This document shows, piece after piece, positions 1 to 7,372 of a DNA stretch of 15,105 nt. The translations under genes and the position numbers were made by a program. The DNA lies in assembly GCA_015658495.1 (NCBI GenBank), contig DQOT01000258.1, positions 1 to 15,105 of the forward strand, read 5' to 3'. The notes under the pieces are model-generated. The model ran no database searches. It had not been told where the DNA came from and saw only the letters and a list, made by a program, of their open reading frames with translations. Positions within the stretch are counted from its first letter, which is position 1, and every line of letters starts with the position of its first letter. This DNA comes from Fidelibacterota bacterium. GTDB lineage: Bacteria > Fidelibacterota > Marinisomatia > Marinisomatales > UBA1611.

Positions 1-292
1 CAGATGAAGCCAATGCAAAATTCACAGTTGCACCTCCTTCGCCAACATTTACGGTTTTGCTCGATGAGCGATATCCAATAAAAGATGCTTTAACGCTGTA
101 AGATCCAGAAGCAACTCCACTAATGGAATAAGCCCCGGATGCATCTGCTGCAGCACCCATATTTGTACCTTCGACAGTGACATTCGCGCCTGCAAGACCA
201 TTACCATTTTCATCGGTAACAGTCCCAGAGATGGTTTGCCCTATGGCGAAGGAGAGATTGAGGATTAGGAAAATCCAGAAGGATTTTTTCAT
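1..292 (-). CDS. TonB-dependent receptor-like protein, N-terminal fragment (carboxypeptidase-regulatory-like domain)
   Basis: I translated this by hand: it starts at ATG 292 and stays open to the left window edge, giving 97 residues. The N-terminus MKKSFWIFLILNLSFAIGQ is a clear Sec signal peptide (basic start, hydrophobic core, likely cleavage near residue 18). After it comes a CarboxypepD_reg-like beta-sandwich, recognisable from ISGTVTDENGNGLAGANV, the GAYSISGV stretch and SFIGYRSS. In FCB bacteria this module usually precedes the plug and barrel of SusC/TonB-dependent outer-membrane receptors, but other surface proteins carry it too, and the diagnostic part lies outside the window. A good Shine-Dalgarno (AAAGGAAC) lies 7 bases before the ATG. 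The 139-bp gap upstream suggests its own promoter, although I found no convincing -10/-35 pair. Confidence 0.72.
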   Translation of the reverse strand, partial: MKKSFWIFLILNLSFAIGQTISGTVTDENGNGLAGANVTVEGTNMGAAADASGAYSISGVASGSYSVKASFIGYRSSSKTVNVGEGGATVNFALASS

Positions 293-385
293 AGTTTGTT
301 CCTTTGGTTTGTTTGTTGTGGAATGATATGACACGAATGTCAATCCCTTTAATCTATTAGAATGGAATGACAGATTCAAGAAATT

Positions 386-405
386 CCTTAAACCATAGAT
401 TAAGG
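386..405 (-). terminator. weak hairpin after the asparaginase gene
   Basis: A 6-bp stem (CCTTAA/TTAAGG) with an 8-base loop lies 27 bases downstream of the asparaginase stop on the minus strand and is followed by AATTTCTT. The stem is AT-rich and there is no true U-run, so this is at best a weak terminator or attenuator between the asparaginase and the receptor gene. The rest of 293-431 shows only a small TATTTT/AAAATA hairpin (409-423) and a GACA-TTCG-TGTC mini-hairpin (330-341). Confidence 0.22.
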
Positions 406-431
406 TTATATTTTAGTAAAATAGAATAAGT

Positions 432-1400
432 CTAATTTTTATAAATAAAGATTTTTGCCGGTGAGCCATCTTTTCTAAAACCGCGATACATGCCCGCCGT
501 GTTGAACGGCATGGAAATTTCTCCGTTTGAATCCATGGCAATCACGCCACCTTCTCCTCCGCGCTCGGATAATTTACCGATCACTTGCCGTGCCGCTTCG
601 CCCACAGTAGTGTTTTCATATTCCATCATGGCAGAAATATCATAAGCCACATTGCCGCGAATAAAATATTCGCCCTGCCCGGTTCCGGAAACAGCACAAG
701 TTTGATTATTGGCATAGGTACCAGCACCAATGATGGGACTGTCTCCGATACGTCCCCACTGTTTGTTGGTGAGTCCGCCCGTAGATGTGCCTGCAGCCAG
801 ATTTCCATGTTTATCCAAGGCAACGCAGCCAACGGTGCCGTGTTTTTTTGCCTGAGTCTTTTTCAGACTGTCCCAGCGTCGCTGGGTATAAAAATAAATT
901 GGATCAACGACCTCAAGATTCTGCTCTTGGGCAAATTTATCTGCCCCATCCCCGGAGAGCATCACATGCCAGGTTTCTTCCATGACTTTCCGGGCAGCAG
1001 ATATTGGATTTTTCACTGTTTTGACACCTGCCACAGCACCAGCCATTAGATTGCTTCCATCCATGATGCTAGCATCCAGTTCGTTGGTGCCGGCATTGGT
1101 AAAAACCGCTCCTTTTCCTGCATTAAATAATTCCGAATCTTCCATGACCCGGATTGTGACCTCTACCGCATCTAAAGAAGTTCCACCATTTTTCAGGATT
1201 GTATATCCTGTGTTTAGTGCTTCAGCGAGTTTGAAGCGGTATGCCAATTCCTTTTCAGCTGTCATGTTTTCCCGGGTGATGGTTCCTGCACCGCCATGAA
1301 TGGCTATAGCAAAATTCGATTGAGTTTCATTAGGCCCTAATAAAATTGCGAGGCCGATTATGGTCCATAATCCAATTGTGACTTTTAACTTAAAATCCAT
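432..1400 (-). CDS. isoaspartyl peptidase/L-asparaginase (plant-type, Ntn-hydrolase), exported
   Basis: Family T2 N-terminal-nucleophile hydrolase, 322 residues. The family hydrolyses L-asparagine and/or isoaspartyl dipeptides after autocleavage into alpha and beta subunits. HGGAG (35-39) opens the alpha subunit. The predicted cleavage site is in HGTVG, making Thr189 the nucleophile. Thr207 (GTSTGG), Arg217 (WGRIGD), Asp220 and Thr240-Gly241 (SGTGQGE) keep the spacing of E. coli IaaA residues T179, T197, R207, D210 and T230-G231, so the active site looks intact. Residues 6-22 are a hydrophobic signal peptide or anchor, so the enzyme probably acts in the periplasm, unlike cytoplasmic IaaA. The start codon overlaps the glyQS stop by one base (TAATG), suggesting translational coupling. 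Substrate preference (asparagine versus isoaspartyl dipeptide) cannot be read from sequence. Confidence 0.93.
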   Translation of the reverse strand: MDFKLKVTIGLWTIIGLAILLGPNETQSNFAIAIHGGAGTITRENMTAEKELAYRFKLAEALNTGYTILKNGGTSLDAVEVTIRVMEDSELFNAGKGAVFTNAGTNELDASIMDGSNLMAGAVAGVKTVKNPISAARKVMEETWHVMLSGDGADKFAQEQNLEVVDPIYFYTQRRWDSLKKTQAKKHGTVGCVALDKHGNLAAGTSTGGLTNKQWGRIGDSPIIGAGTYANNQTCAVSGTGQGEYFIRGNVAYDISAMMEYENTTVGEAARQVIGKLSERGGEGGVIAMDSNGEISMPFNTAGMYRGFRKDGSPAKIFIYKN

Positions 1401-2722
1401 TACATGTTATCCTGAATTGCGGATTGTAATTGATCGATGGATACCCGATCCTGCTTTTGGTTATCCCGATGGCGAAGGGTGACAGTGTTGTCTTCTGTGG
1501 ATTGATGATCAACTGTTATCCCGAAAGGTGTCCCTGCTTCATCCTGCCGGTAATAGCGCTTTCCGATGGAGCCCTGTTGGTCGTACAATACTTTGAAATG
1601 GGGTTTCAACATGTCCATGATTTCCCGGGCTTTTTCAGGTAATCCATCTTTTTTCACTAAGGGACAGATCACTGCTTTCACCGGTGCCAATCTTGGGTGG
1701 AGCCTCATCACCACACGGTTATTTTCTTCATCTTCCCAATAGGCATCCGCCATAATGGTAAGGAGCATTCGATTTAATCCAGCAGAGGTTTCTATGATAT
1801 AAGGGAGGAATCGTTCATTGTTGGGCTGATCAAAATAGGTGAGATTTTTTCCCGAGAATTCCTCGTGCCGTCTCAAATCAAAATCAGTTCTGTTATGAAT
1901 CCCTTCAATTTCTGACCAGCCAAATGGAAATTCATATTCGATATCCCAGGCTTCCTTGGCATAATGAGCCAATTCATTTTCACCATGCTCATGGTACCGC
2001 AATTTGGATTCTGTGATTCCCAATGCTTCTGAATAAAAACGGAATCTTTTTTCTTTCCATTCCTGCATAATGTCATCATCGGTGCCGGGCTTGACAAAAT
2101 ATTGCATCTCCATTTGCTCGAATTCCCGGGTGCGGAAAATAAAATTCCGGGCAACAATTTCGTTCCTGAAAGCTTTCCCGATTTGGGCGATCCCGAATGG
2201 TACTTTCATGCGCATAGCACCCTGGACTAAAAGATAATTCACATAGATTCCCTGGGCGGTTTCCGGGCGGAGAAATGCTTCCGTCCCTGTTTCTTCCACA
2301 GGACCCACGTGTGTTTTGAACATGAGATTAAATTGACGAGGTTCCGTGAGATTTCCCGTGGTGCCGCATTTCGGACATTGAACTTCTTCCCATTTTAAAG
2401 ATGAATAATCTTCAGAAAATTCATCAGCACGGTACCGCGTTTTACAGTGTTTACAGTCTATCAGCGGATCATTAAAAGCATCCACATGGCCGGATGCTTC
2501 CCAAATCTTCGGATGCATAAGAATTCCACTATCCAGCCCAACAATATTCTCATGAACCTGTGTCATTTCTTTCCACCAGAGCTGAGAAATATTATTTTTT
2601 AATTCAATCCCCAGCGGACCATAATCGTACACAGCGGAAAATCCACCATAAATTTCAGAAGATTGGAAAATGAAACCCCGCCGTTTGCACAGGGACACTA
2701 TTTTTTCAATGGTTTTATCCAT
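1400..2722 (-). CDS. glyQS: glycyl-tRNA synthetase, dimeric alpha2 type
   Basis: Class II aminoacyl-tRNA synthetase charging tRNA-Gly, of the single-chain eukaryote/archaea-like type rather than the split GlyQ/GlyS form. At 440 residues it is near the compact end of the family. Visible landmarks: the N-terminal KRRGFIFQSSEIYGG block (13-27); SGHVDAFNDPL (78-88); a zinc-ribbon insertion with Cys90-x2-Cys93 and Cys116-x2-Cys119; motif 2 around RPETAQGIYVNY (152-163) and FGIAQIGKAFRNE (176-188); EFEQMEMQYF (200-209); motif 3 ETSAGLNRML (311-320, Arg318); and an anticodon-binding domain from about 346 to the end. No obvious Shine-Dalgarno precedes the ATG. An inverted-repeat hairpin lies just upstream, in the gap from the ccmH-like gene. 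The asparaginase gene downstream overlaps by one base. Confidence 0.97.
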   Translation of the reverse strand: MDKTIEKIVSLCKRRGFIFQSSEIYGGFSAVYDYGPLGIELKNNISQLWWKEMTQVHENIVGLDSGILMHPKIWEASGHVDAFNDPLIDCKHCKTRYRADEFSEDYSSLKWEEVQCPKCGTTGNLTEPRQFNLMFKTHVGPVEETGTEAFLRPETAQGIYVNYLLVQGAMRMKVPFGIAQIGKAFRNEIVARNFIFRTREFEQMEMQYFVKPGTDDDIMQEWKEKRFRFYSEALGITESKLRYHEHGENELAHYAKEAWDIEYEFPFGWSEIEGIHNRTDFDLRRHEEFSGKNLTYFDQPNNERFLPYIIETSAGLNRMLLTIMADAYWEDEENNRVVMRLHPRLAPVKAVICPLVKKDGLPEKAREIMDMLKPHFKVLYDQQGSIGKRYYRQDEAGTPFGITVDHQSTEDNTVTLRHRDNQKQDRVSIDQLQSAIQDNM

Positions 2723-2746
2723 AATTTTAAAAAACAGACTCGTACA

Positions 2747-2792
2747 TTGAGCCTGTCGAAATGTATGTAAAAAGTACCCTTCGACAAGCTCA
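2747..2792. repeat. inverted pair of TTCGACAAGCTCA-type dispersed repeats
   Basis: Two arms, TGAGCCTGTCGAA (2748-2760) and TTCGACAAGCTCA (2780-2792), are inverted copies with one difference in 13 and a 19-base loop. The copy at 2777-2795 is extended to CCCTTCGACAAGCTCAGGG. In the minus-strand transcript the mismatch becomes a G-U pair, so the stem is continuous. The hairpin fills the 96-bp gap between the ccmH-like gene and glyQS. There is no U-run, so it is not a standard terminator. A third arm occurs at 13181-13193. This motif is common in intergenic DNA of many environmental bacteria. Confidence 0.8.
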
Positions 2793-2818
2793 GGGAACTT
2801 TTATCCGGTTTTAAAAAA

Positions 2819-3268
2819 TCAATCCATCTTTTGAAGTTCTTTTTCAATTTCATCATCGAATGGAACTCCAGATGGGACGGAAATTACCCCTGAAGGTGTG
2901 TCTTTGGGAGTTCTTATGTAGAAAATAAGAAATGAAATTCCGATCATTCCGGCTAAAACCGGGGTCACCCAAACCATGAGGTTAAATCCTTCCGCCTTTG
3001 GGACAGCTAATATTCGTTCACCGTACAATCCGATGTAATAATCTAGGATTTCTTGTTTTGTTTTTTCCATGGCAACGAACCGCTCAATTTGTTCTTCCAT
3101 TTCCGGATTATGATCCAGGACATAAACGGTACCAGCCCAGCAGCAGGGAGAGATGAGACTTTGTTTAATGTCTGTTGCCAGATCCGTTTCGGCGGATAAT
3201 ACTAAAAAAGAGAACATTAAAAGTATTATGAAATGTCTTGGTGTTTTTTTCAATGAATTGAAACTCAT
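2819..3268 (-). CDS. CcmH/NrfF-type cytochrome c maturation protein, CC-variant
   Basis: A 149-residue membrane protein of the CcmH/CycL/NrfF family, which in system I reduces or presents apocytochrome c for heme ligation on the outer face of the cytoplasmic membrane. Signal peptide at 1-26; redox region LISPCCWAGT (38-47); helical stretch ending in EILDYYIGLYGERILAVP (73-90), the most typical part of the family; a membrane helix at about 97-118; then a short acidic tail. The usual LRCPVCQ (CxxC) motif is replaced by adjacent cysteines Cys42-Cys43 followed by Trp. No other ccm gene is in the window. The start is chosen for its Lys/Arg-rich n-region; there is no Shine-Dalgarno and the inverted-repeat element ends only 3 bases upstream. 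The symbol is withheld because the variant differs from classical ccmH. Confidence 0.85.
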   Translation of the reverse strand: MSFNSLKKTPRHFIILLMFSFLVLSAETDLATDIKQSLISPCCWAGTVYVLDHNPEMEEQIERFVAMEKTKQEILDYYIGLYGERILAVPKAEGFNLMVWVTPVLAGMIGISFLIFYIRTPKDTPSGVISVPSGVPFDDEIEKELQKMD

Positions 3269-3313
3269 TTTCTAAAACCGTTAAAATGGTTCCCTTACTA
3301 AGTTGTTAATTGT

Positions 3314-3333
3314 CCCACGTTTAGAATCGTGGG
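3314..3333. repeat. CCCACG/CGTGGG hairpin inside the topA-ccmH element
   Basis: Perfect 6-bp GC-rich stem with an 8-base loop (TTTAGAAT). On the plus strand it is followed by TTTCTTTGTTT, so it could pass for a plus-strand terminator, but no plus-strand gene ends here. Its symmetric position relative to 3437-3454 favours a structural role in the element. Confidence 0.8.
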
Positions 3334-3436
3334 TTTCTTTGTTTCGTGATATAAATCTTGTACATCTCATTATATCAATCACCTGCTGGTGCAATCTTTG
3401 TTGTTATTCTCCATTTGCTCAAGTTAATAAGCACAA

Positions 3437-3454
3437 CCCATGAATATTCATGGG
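3437..3454. repeat. 18-bp perfect palindrome inside the topA-ccmH element
   Basis: CCCATGAATATTCATGGG reads the same on both strands (9+9). It is the partner of the 3314-3333 hairpin, 21 bases from the opposite outer inverted repeat. It could form a cruciform, or a protein-binding site in duplex form. Confidence 0.9.
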
Positions 3455-3501
3455 AGCAAGGTAACCAAACACATTGAACCGTTTTAACGGTTTATAGACA
3501 C

Positions 3502-6033
3502 TCATTTTTTCTTCTTTTTGGTGGCTTTCCGCCTCTGTTTTTGTCGTGGTGTTGCAAGGCGTTTTTTGTTAATTAATTCCACCGCTTGAGCCAATGTAAC
3601 ACCCTCCGGCGTTAAGTCCCTTTTCAAAGAAACATTCACTTTTCCATCAGTGATGTAAGGTCCAAAGCGGCCGTCTTTCACCGCCAAGGATTCCCCCGTG
3701 TCCGGATGATCGCCAATGGTGCGGAGTTCTATGCTTCTCTTATTCCGATTGGCGAGCAATTCCACAGATTTCTCAACGGTCACATCCAAAGGTGTTTCCG
3801 GTCCGCGGAGGGTGGCATTTTGTTTGCCACACCGAATGTAAGGGCCAAAGCGTCCATAGTCCGCTGTGATAGGTTCTCCGGTTTCCGGATGGACACCTAC
3901 AGTTCTTGGGAGTGCTAAAAGTTTAAGTGCATATTCAAGATCCACATCAGATAGTGAATATGTTTTTGGAATCCCCTTTCGTGTTTTGGAATCCCCTAAT
4001 TGAACATAATGGCCATAAGGTCCCTTCTTGATCCAAATCGGTTCGCCCGATTCCGGATGATCCCCTAGAGGCTCATCTTCTACCACTTCTTCATTGAAAA
4101 TATTTTCAATGGCTTCTAAGGTCAGATCACCAAAATAGATCTTATCCGGGATGGATCGGGTGTTTTCCCCCCGGCGGAGATAAGGGCCAAATCTGCCAAT
4201 TCGTCCTTCCGTAGATTCGGCAATTTCTTCCGGCATTTCAATGATGCAAGCTGCAGGAATATCCACTTTTTCATCTAGCATTTTTTCTAATCCTGCAAAG
4301 CGTCCCCCGCCACGGTAAAAGTTGGTCATAAAAGGAAGTGCTTTCAATTCTCCCCGGGAGATCTCGTCTAATCCATTCTCCATTTTTGCTGTGAATTGTT
4401 TATTCACCAGGTTAGTGAAATGATTTTCAAGCAATTGGGTCACCGCCAACCCCAAAAAGGTAGGAGAGAGTTTTCCACCGTTTCTATCCACATATGCACG
4501 GCGAACAATGGTTCCCATAATGGAGGAAAAAGTAGAAGGCCGGCCAATCCCATTTTCTTCCAATGTTTTTACAAGCGATGCTTCCGTGTATCGCGCTGGT
4601 GGTTTCGTAGTGTGTGACTCTGAATTTAGTTCTTTACAGTTTAATGCTTCGCCTTTAGTCAATGCCGGTAAGACCCGTTCTTTGTTTGCTAAATCTTTAT
4701 CAGGATTATCTCGTCCTTCCACATAAACACGCATGTAACCGGGGAATAGGATCACCTGTCCGTTAGCACGAAATTCTGTTTTCTGATTCTGAATAGTAAC
4801 AGCCGTTTGTTTCAGTTTTGCTGGTGTCATTTGGCTGGCCACCGTTCGCTTCCAGATAAGGTCATACAATTTGGCTGCATCTTTACCCAACGTTTTTTCT
4901 ACCTCAGTAACAGAACAAAAAACACGGTGGGCTGGACGAATGGCCTCATGGGCTTCCTGGGCATTTTTTACTTTGGTGGCATATCGAATCGCCTTCCCGG
5001 GAAGATAATCATCCCCATATAGATCCTGGATGACTTGCCGGGCTCCGGCAATGGCTTCTTCCGATAAATTTGTGGAATCGGTTCGCATATAGGTGATAAA
5101 ACCATTCTCATAAAGTTGCTGTGCTGTGCGCATAGTTTGGCGCGCAGAATTTCTCAATTTCCGCGCCGCTTCCTGCTGGAGTGTACTGGTTGTGAAGGGC
5201 GGTTTGGGGTTGGATGTTCTTGGCTTTTCTACAATTTTGGTTACGGTCCAATCGCTGGAATCCAGTTCTTTAACCAATGCATCCGCCTGCGATTCGGTAA
5301 GCAGAAGAACATCCTTGTTTTTCAATGCACCCGTTTCTGGATCAAAATCGTTGCTGGATGCGATCCTGGCTCCGTCCACTCGAATCAGTGTGGCATGAAA
5401 GATATTTGAGTCGCCATTTTTATTCAAGGTAGCTTTTAAATCAAAATAAGTTGACCGCAGAAATTTTACCCGTAGTCGATCCCGGTCCACAATGATTTTT
5501 ACCGCCGCCGATTGAACCCGTCCAGCCGATAAGGTTGTGGTAACAAATTTCATATTGCTCTGAAGTGTAGCCCATAAAACTGGGGAAACCTTGTACCCTA
5601 CAAGTCTGTCGATCACGCGGCGGGCTATTTGGGCATCTACAAGATTTTGGTCAATCTCTCGGACATTATTCATCCCTTCAACAATACCGGCTTTGGTGAT
5701 TTCGGTGAATTGGACACGTTCCAATTTTTCTTCCGGGACTTCACTGGCGAGATGAGCCGCAATGGCTTCACCTTCACGGTCCGGATCCGTCGCGATCAGG
5801 ACACGATCAGCACTTTTTGATTTTTTACGAAGTTCTGTGATAAATTTTTTCTTATCGGGCAGGATGGTGAGTTTGATCTCAAAATCTTTGTCAATATCAA
5901 TCCCTAATTCTTTGGTCGGGAGATCTTTCACGTGTCCTACGCAGGAAATAACCTCGTAGTCATTCCCCAAGTATTTCTGGATCGTTTTGATCTTAGTGGG
6001 TGATTCAACGATCAGTAATGGTTTTTGGCTCAT
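3502..6033 (-). CDS. topA: DNA topoisomerase I (type IA), non-zinc C-terminal repeat form
   Basis: Relaxes negative supercoils by single-strand cleavage and passage. 843 residues. The TOPRIM domain starts at LLIVESPTK (6-14, Glu10) and has the metal-binding DPDREGE (83-89). RLVGYKVSPVLW (143-154) and LSAGRVQSAA (168-177) are typical. The catalytic tyrosine is Tyr315 in FITYMRTDS. HEAIRP (362-367) and GIGRPST (495-501) complete the core. The C-terminus has no zinc-finger cysteine quartets but four copies of a GRFGPY-like repeat (about 613, 670, 727 and 788), the form described for many non-gammaproteobacterial TopA proteins, then a Lys/Arg-rich tail (824-843). An AGGA ribosome site lies 10 bases before the ATG. 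It follows hisS after 73 bp; downstream, only 4 bp separate the stop from the hairpin element. Confidence 0.98.
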   Translation of the reverse strand: MSQKPLLIVESPTKIKTIQKYLGNDYEVISCVGHVKDLPTKELGIDIDKDFEIKLTILPDKKKFITELRKKSKSADRVLIATDPDREGEAIAAHLASEVPEEKLERVQFTEITKAGIVEGMNNVREIDQNLVDAQIARRVIDRLVGYKVSPVLWATLQSNMKFVTTTLSAGRVQSAAVKIIVDRDRLRVKFLRSTYFDLKATLNKNGDSNIFHATLIRVDGARIASSNDFDPETGALKNKDVLLLTESQADALVKELDSSDWTVTKIVEKPRTSNPKPPFTTSTLQQEAARKLRNSARQTMRTAQQLYENGFITYMRTDSTNLSEEAIAGARQVIQDLYGDDYLPGKAIRYATKVKNAQEAHEAIRPAHRVFCSVTEVEKTLGKDAAKLYDLIWKRTVASQMTPAKLKQTAVTIQNQKTEFRANGQVILFPGYMRVYVEGRDNPDKDLANKERVLPALTKGEALNCKELNSESHTTKPPARYTEASLVKTLEENGIGRPSTFSSIMGTIVRRAYVDRNGGKLSPTFLGLAVTQLLENHFTNLVNKQFTAKMENGLDEISRGELKALPFMTNFYRGGGRFAGLEKMLDEKVDIPAACIIEMPEEIAESTEGRIGRFGPYLRRGENTRSIPDKIYFGDLTLEAIENIFNEEVVEDEPLGDHPESGEPIWIKKGPYGHYVQLGDSKTRKGIPKTYSLSDVDLEYALKLLALPRTVGVHPETGEPITADYGRFGPYIRCGKQNATLRGPETPLDVTVEKSVELLANRNKRSIELRTIGDHPDTGESLAVKDGRFGPYITDGKVNVSLKRDLTPEGVTLAQAVELINKKRLATPRQKQRRKATKKKKK

Positions 6034-6106
6034 TTAATGAATGTCCTGTTTTGTTTTACGAAATCGAGCTTCTCCCGCCCGCGTATATAATATAATGGGA
6101 AAAAAT

Positions 6107-7372
6107 TCAGTTTGTCAATTTTCTTAATTTTTCTAAGAGACCTTTTTGTGAAACTGATTCCTGTTCTCCCTTTTCAAGATATTTCAAAACAACGGAGTTT
6201 GATTCCATTTCTGTTTCTCCCAGGATGATGGCAAACTTTGCACCGGATCTATTGGCTTCCCGCATTTGAGATTTCATACTCCGGCGGACGGGATCGGAAA
6301 TAACGCTAAATCCAGCTTGTCTTAATTTGTTTGAGATTGAGAGTGTTGTGGTAATGCCATCTTCATCTAAGCAAACAAAATAAATATCAGTTTTTGATTC
6401 AATACTCTGTTCACCCGATTCATCCATGGCGATGAGGAACCGTTCCATTCCCGCTGCAAAACCGATAGCCGGTGTGGCTTTGCCACCCAGCGTTTCCACG
6501 AGCCCGTCATAGCGACCGCCACCGAGAAGTGCATCCTGTGCACCCAAAACCGGTGATGTAAATTCAAAAACTGTTCGGGAATAATAATCCAATCCGCGAA
6601 CCAGTTTTAAGTTGATTGAAAAAGGAATATTTATAGCTTTCAGGAAATTCTGGAGGGACTCAAAGTGCGCCTTATCTTCATCCGTATAACAATCAGATAC
6701 GGTAGGCGCATCGTCCAATAATTTTTGTTCATGTTCTGCTTTTGTATCTAAAATACGAAGTGGATTGGTTTCAAATCGCTTCCGGCTCGTTTCAGAAAAC
6801 TGGGCGAGATTTGGACGAATAAAATCTTTCAATGCTTCCCGGTAGGCTGTGCGACAGTCTGGCGAACCGATGCTATTCAATTGCAATGTAGAATCGCTAT
6901 TTAATCCACATTCTGATAAAATGTGCCAGGCGATGGCAATGATCTCGGCATCCTGTTCCGGGTGTCCGGAGCCAAATGCTTCCACACCAAACTGGTGGAA
7001 TTGCCGTTGCCGTCCTTTTTGCGGACGTTCTCTACGAAAGAGAGGCCCCATATAATAAAGTCGCTGAACCGGTGCTTGTCCGCCCAAATTATGTTGGATA
7101 TAGGCGCGAACCACGGAAGCGGTCAATTCCGGACGAAGGGTGAGACTGGTGCCATCTTTGTCTTCCCAACTGTACATTTCCTTGGAAACAATATCTGTAT
7201 CTTCGCCGACGCTGCGAGAAAAAAGCCGTGTTTCTTCAAAAACCGGTGTCCGGATTTCTTCATATCCAAATTGATTGCAAACGGATCGGACAATCTGTTC
7301 CAATCGCTGCCATTTTTGGGAATCTGCCGGCAGTATATCGTGGGTGCCTTTGATGCTCCGAATTTGGCTCAT
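6107..7372 (-). CDS. hisS: histidyl-tRNA synthetase
   Basis: Class II synthetase charging tRNA-His in the cytoplasm; 421 residues, the standard bacterial length. Landmarks: IKGTHDILP (8-15) at the N-terminus; motif 1 region around YEEIRTPVFEE (37-47); TLRPELTAS (78-86); motif 2 FRRERPQKGRQRQFHQFGVE (112-131); HisA motif LVRGLDYYSRTVFEF (257-271); and motif 3 GFAAGMERF (304-312, Arg311). A C-terminal anticodon-binding domain follows from about 325. The start overlaps the stop of the zinc-ribbon gene as ATGA, a classic coupling arrangement, with a weak GGAAA ribosome site inside the upstream gene. No feature of a paralogue such as HisZ is apparent, because all catalytic motifs are intact. Confidence 0.97.
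   Translation of the reverse strand: MSQIRSIKGTHDILPADSQKWQRLEQIVRSVCNQFGYEEIRTPVFEETRLFSRSVGEDTDIVSKEMYSWEDKDGTSLTLRPELTASVVRAYIQHNLGGQAPVQRLYYMGPLFRRERPQKGRQRQFHQFGVEAFGSGHPEQDAEIIAIAWHILSECGLNSDSTLQLNSIGSPDCRTAYREALKDFIRPNLAQFSETSRKRFETNPLRILDTKAEHEQKLLDDAPTVSDCYTDEDKAHFESLQNFLKAINIPFSINLKLVRGLDYYSRTVFEFTSPVLGAQDALLGGGRYDGLVETLGGKATPAIGFAAGMERFLIAMDESGEQSIESKTDIYFVCLDEDGITTTLSISNKLRQAGFSVISDPVRRSMKSQMREANRSGAKFAIILGETEMESNSVVLKYLEKGEQESVSQKGLLEKLRKLTN

Larger units (their letters stand above)
3272..3497. mobile_element. non-coding nested-hairpin element, IS200/IS605-like MITE candidate
   Basis: A ~226-bp non-coding block filling the topA/ccmH junction. Its ends are inverted repeats: CTAAAACCGTTAAAATGGTTC (3272-3292) matches the complement of 3476-3497 except for one substitution and a 1-base indel, and each end can itself fold as AACCGTT/AACGGTT. 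Exactly 21 bases inward from each end lies a second hairpin (3314-3333 and 3437-3454). The spacers between outer and inner hairpins also resemble each other in inverted orientation. The middle (3334-3436) holds smaller stems (TGATATAA/TTATATCA at 3347-3377; CACC/GGTG at 3380-3391). No transposase ORF is present. The CCCACG...CGTGGG and CCCATGAAT...ATTCATGGG stems are the kind of subterminal hairpin found in IS200/IS605-type elements. That assignment is from recall of the family, not a search. Confidence 0.6.

Noticed and set aside
315..343. TTGACA (338-343, minus strand) as a -35 box for the receptor gene
   Set aside because: No acceptable -10 lies 16-18 bases downstream, and the hexamer is part of a small GACA-TTCG-TGTC palindrome.
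585..1049. 154-residue plus-strand open frame
   Set aside because: Antisense shadow of the asparaginase gene, whose catalytic residues are all in the minus frame.
3314..3345. Plus-strand rho-independent terminator
   Set aside because: The hairpin plus T-rich tract looks right, but no plus-strand gene ends upstream; it fits better as part of the symmetric element.
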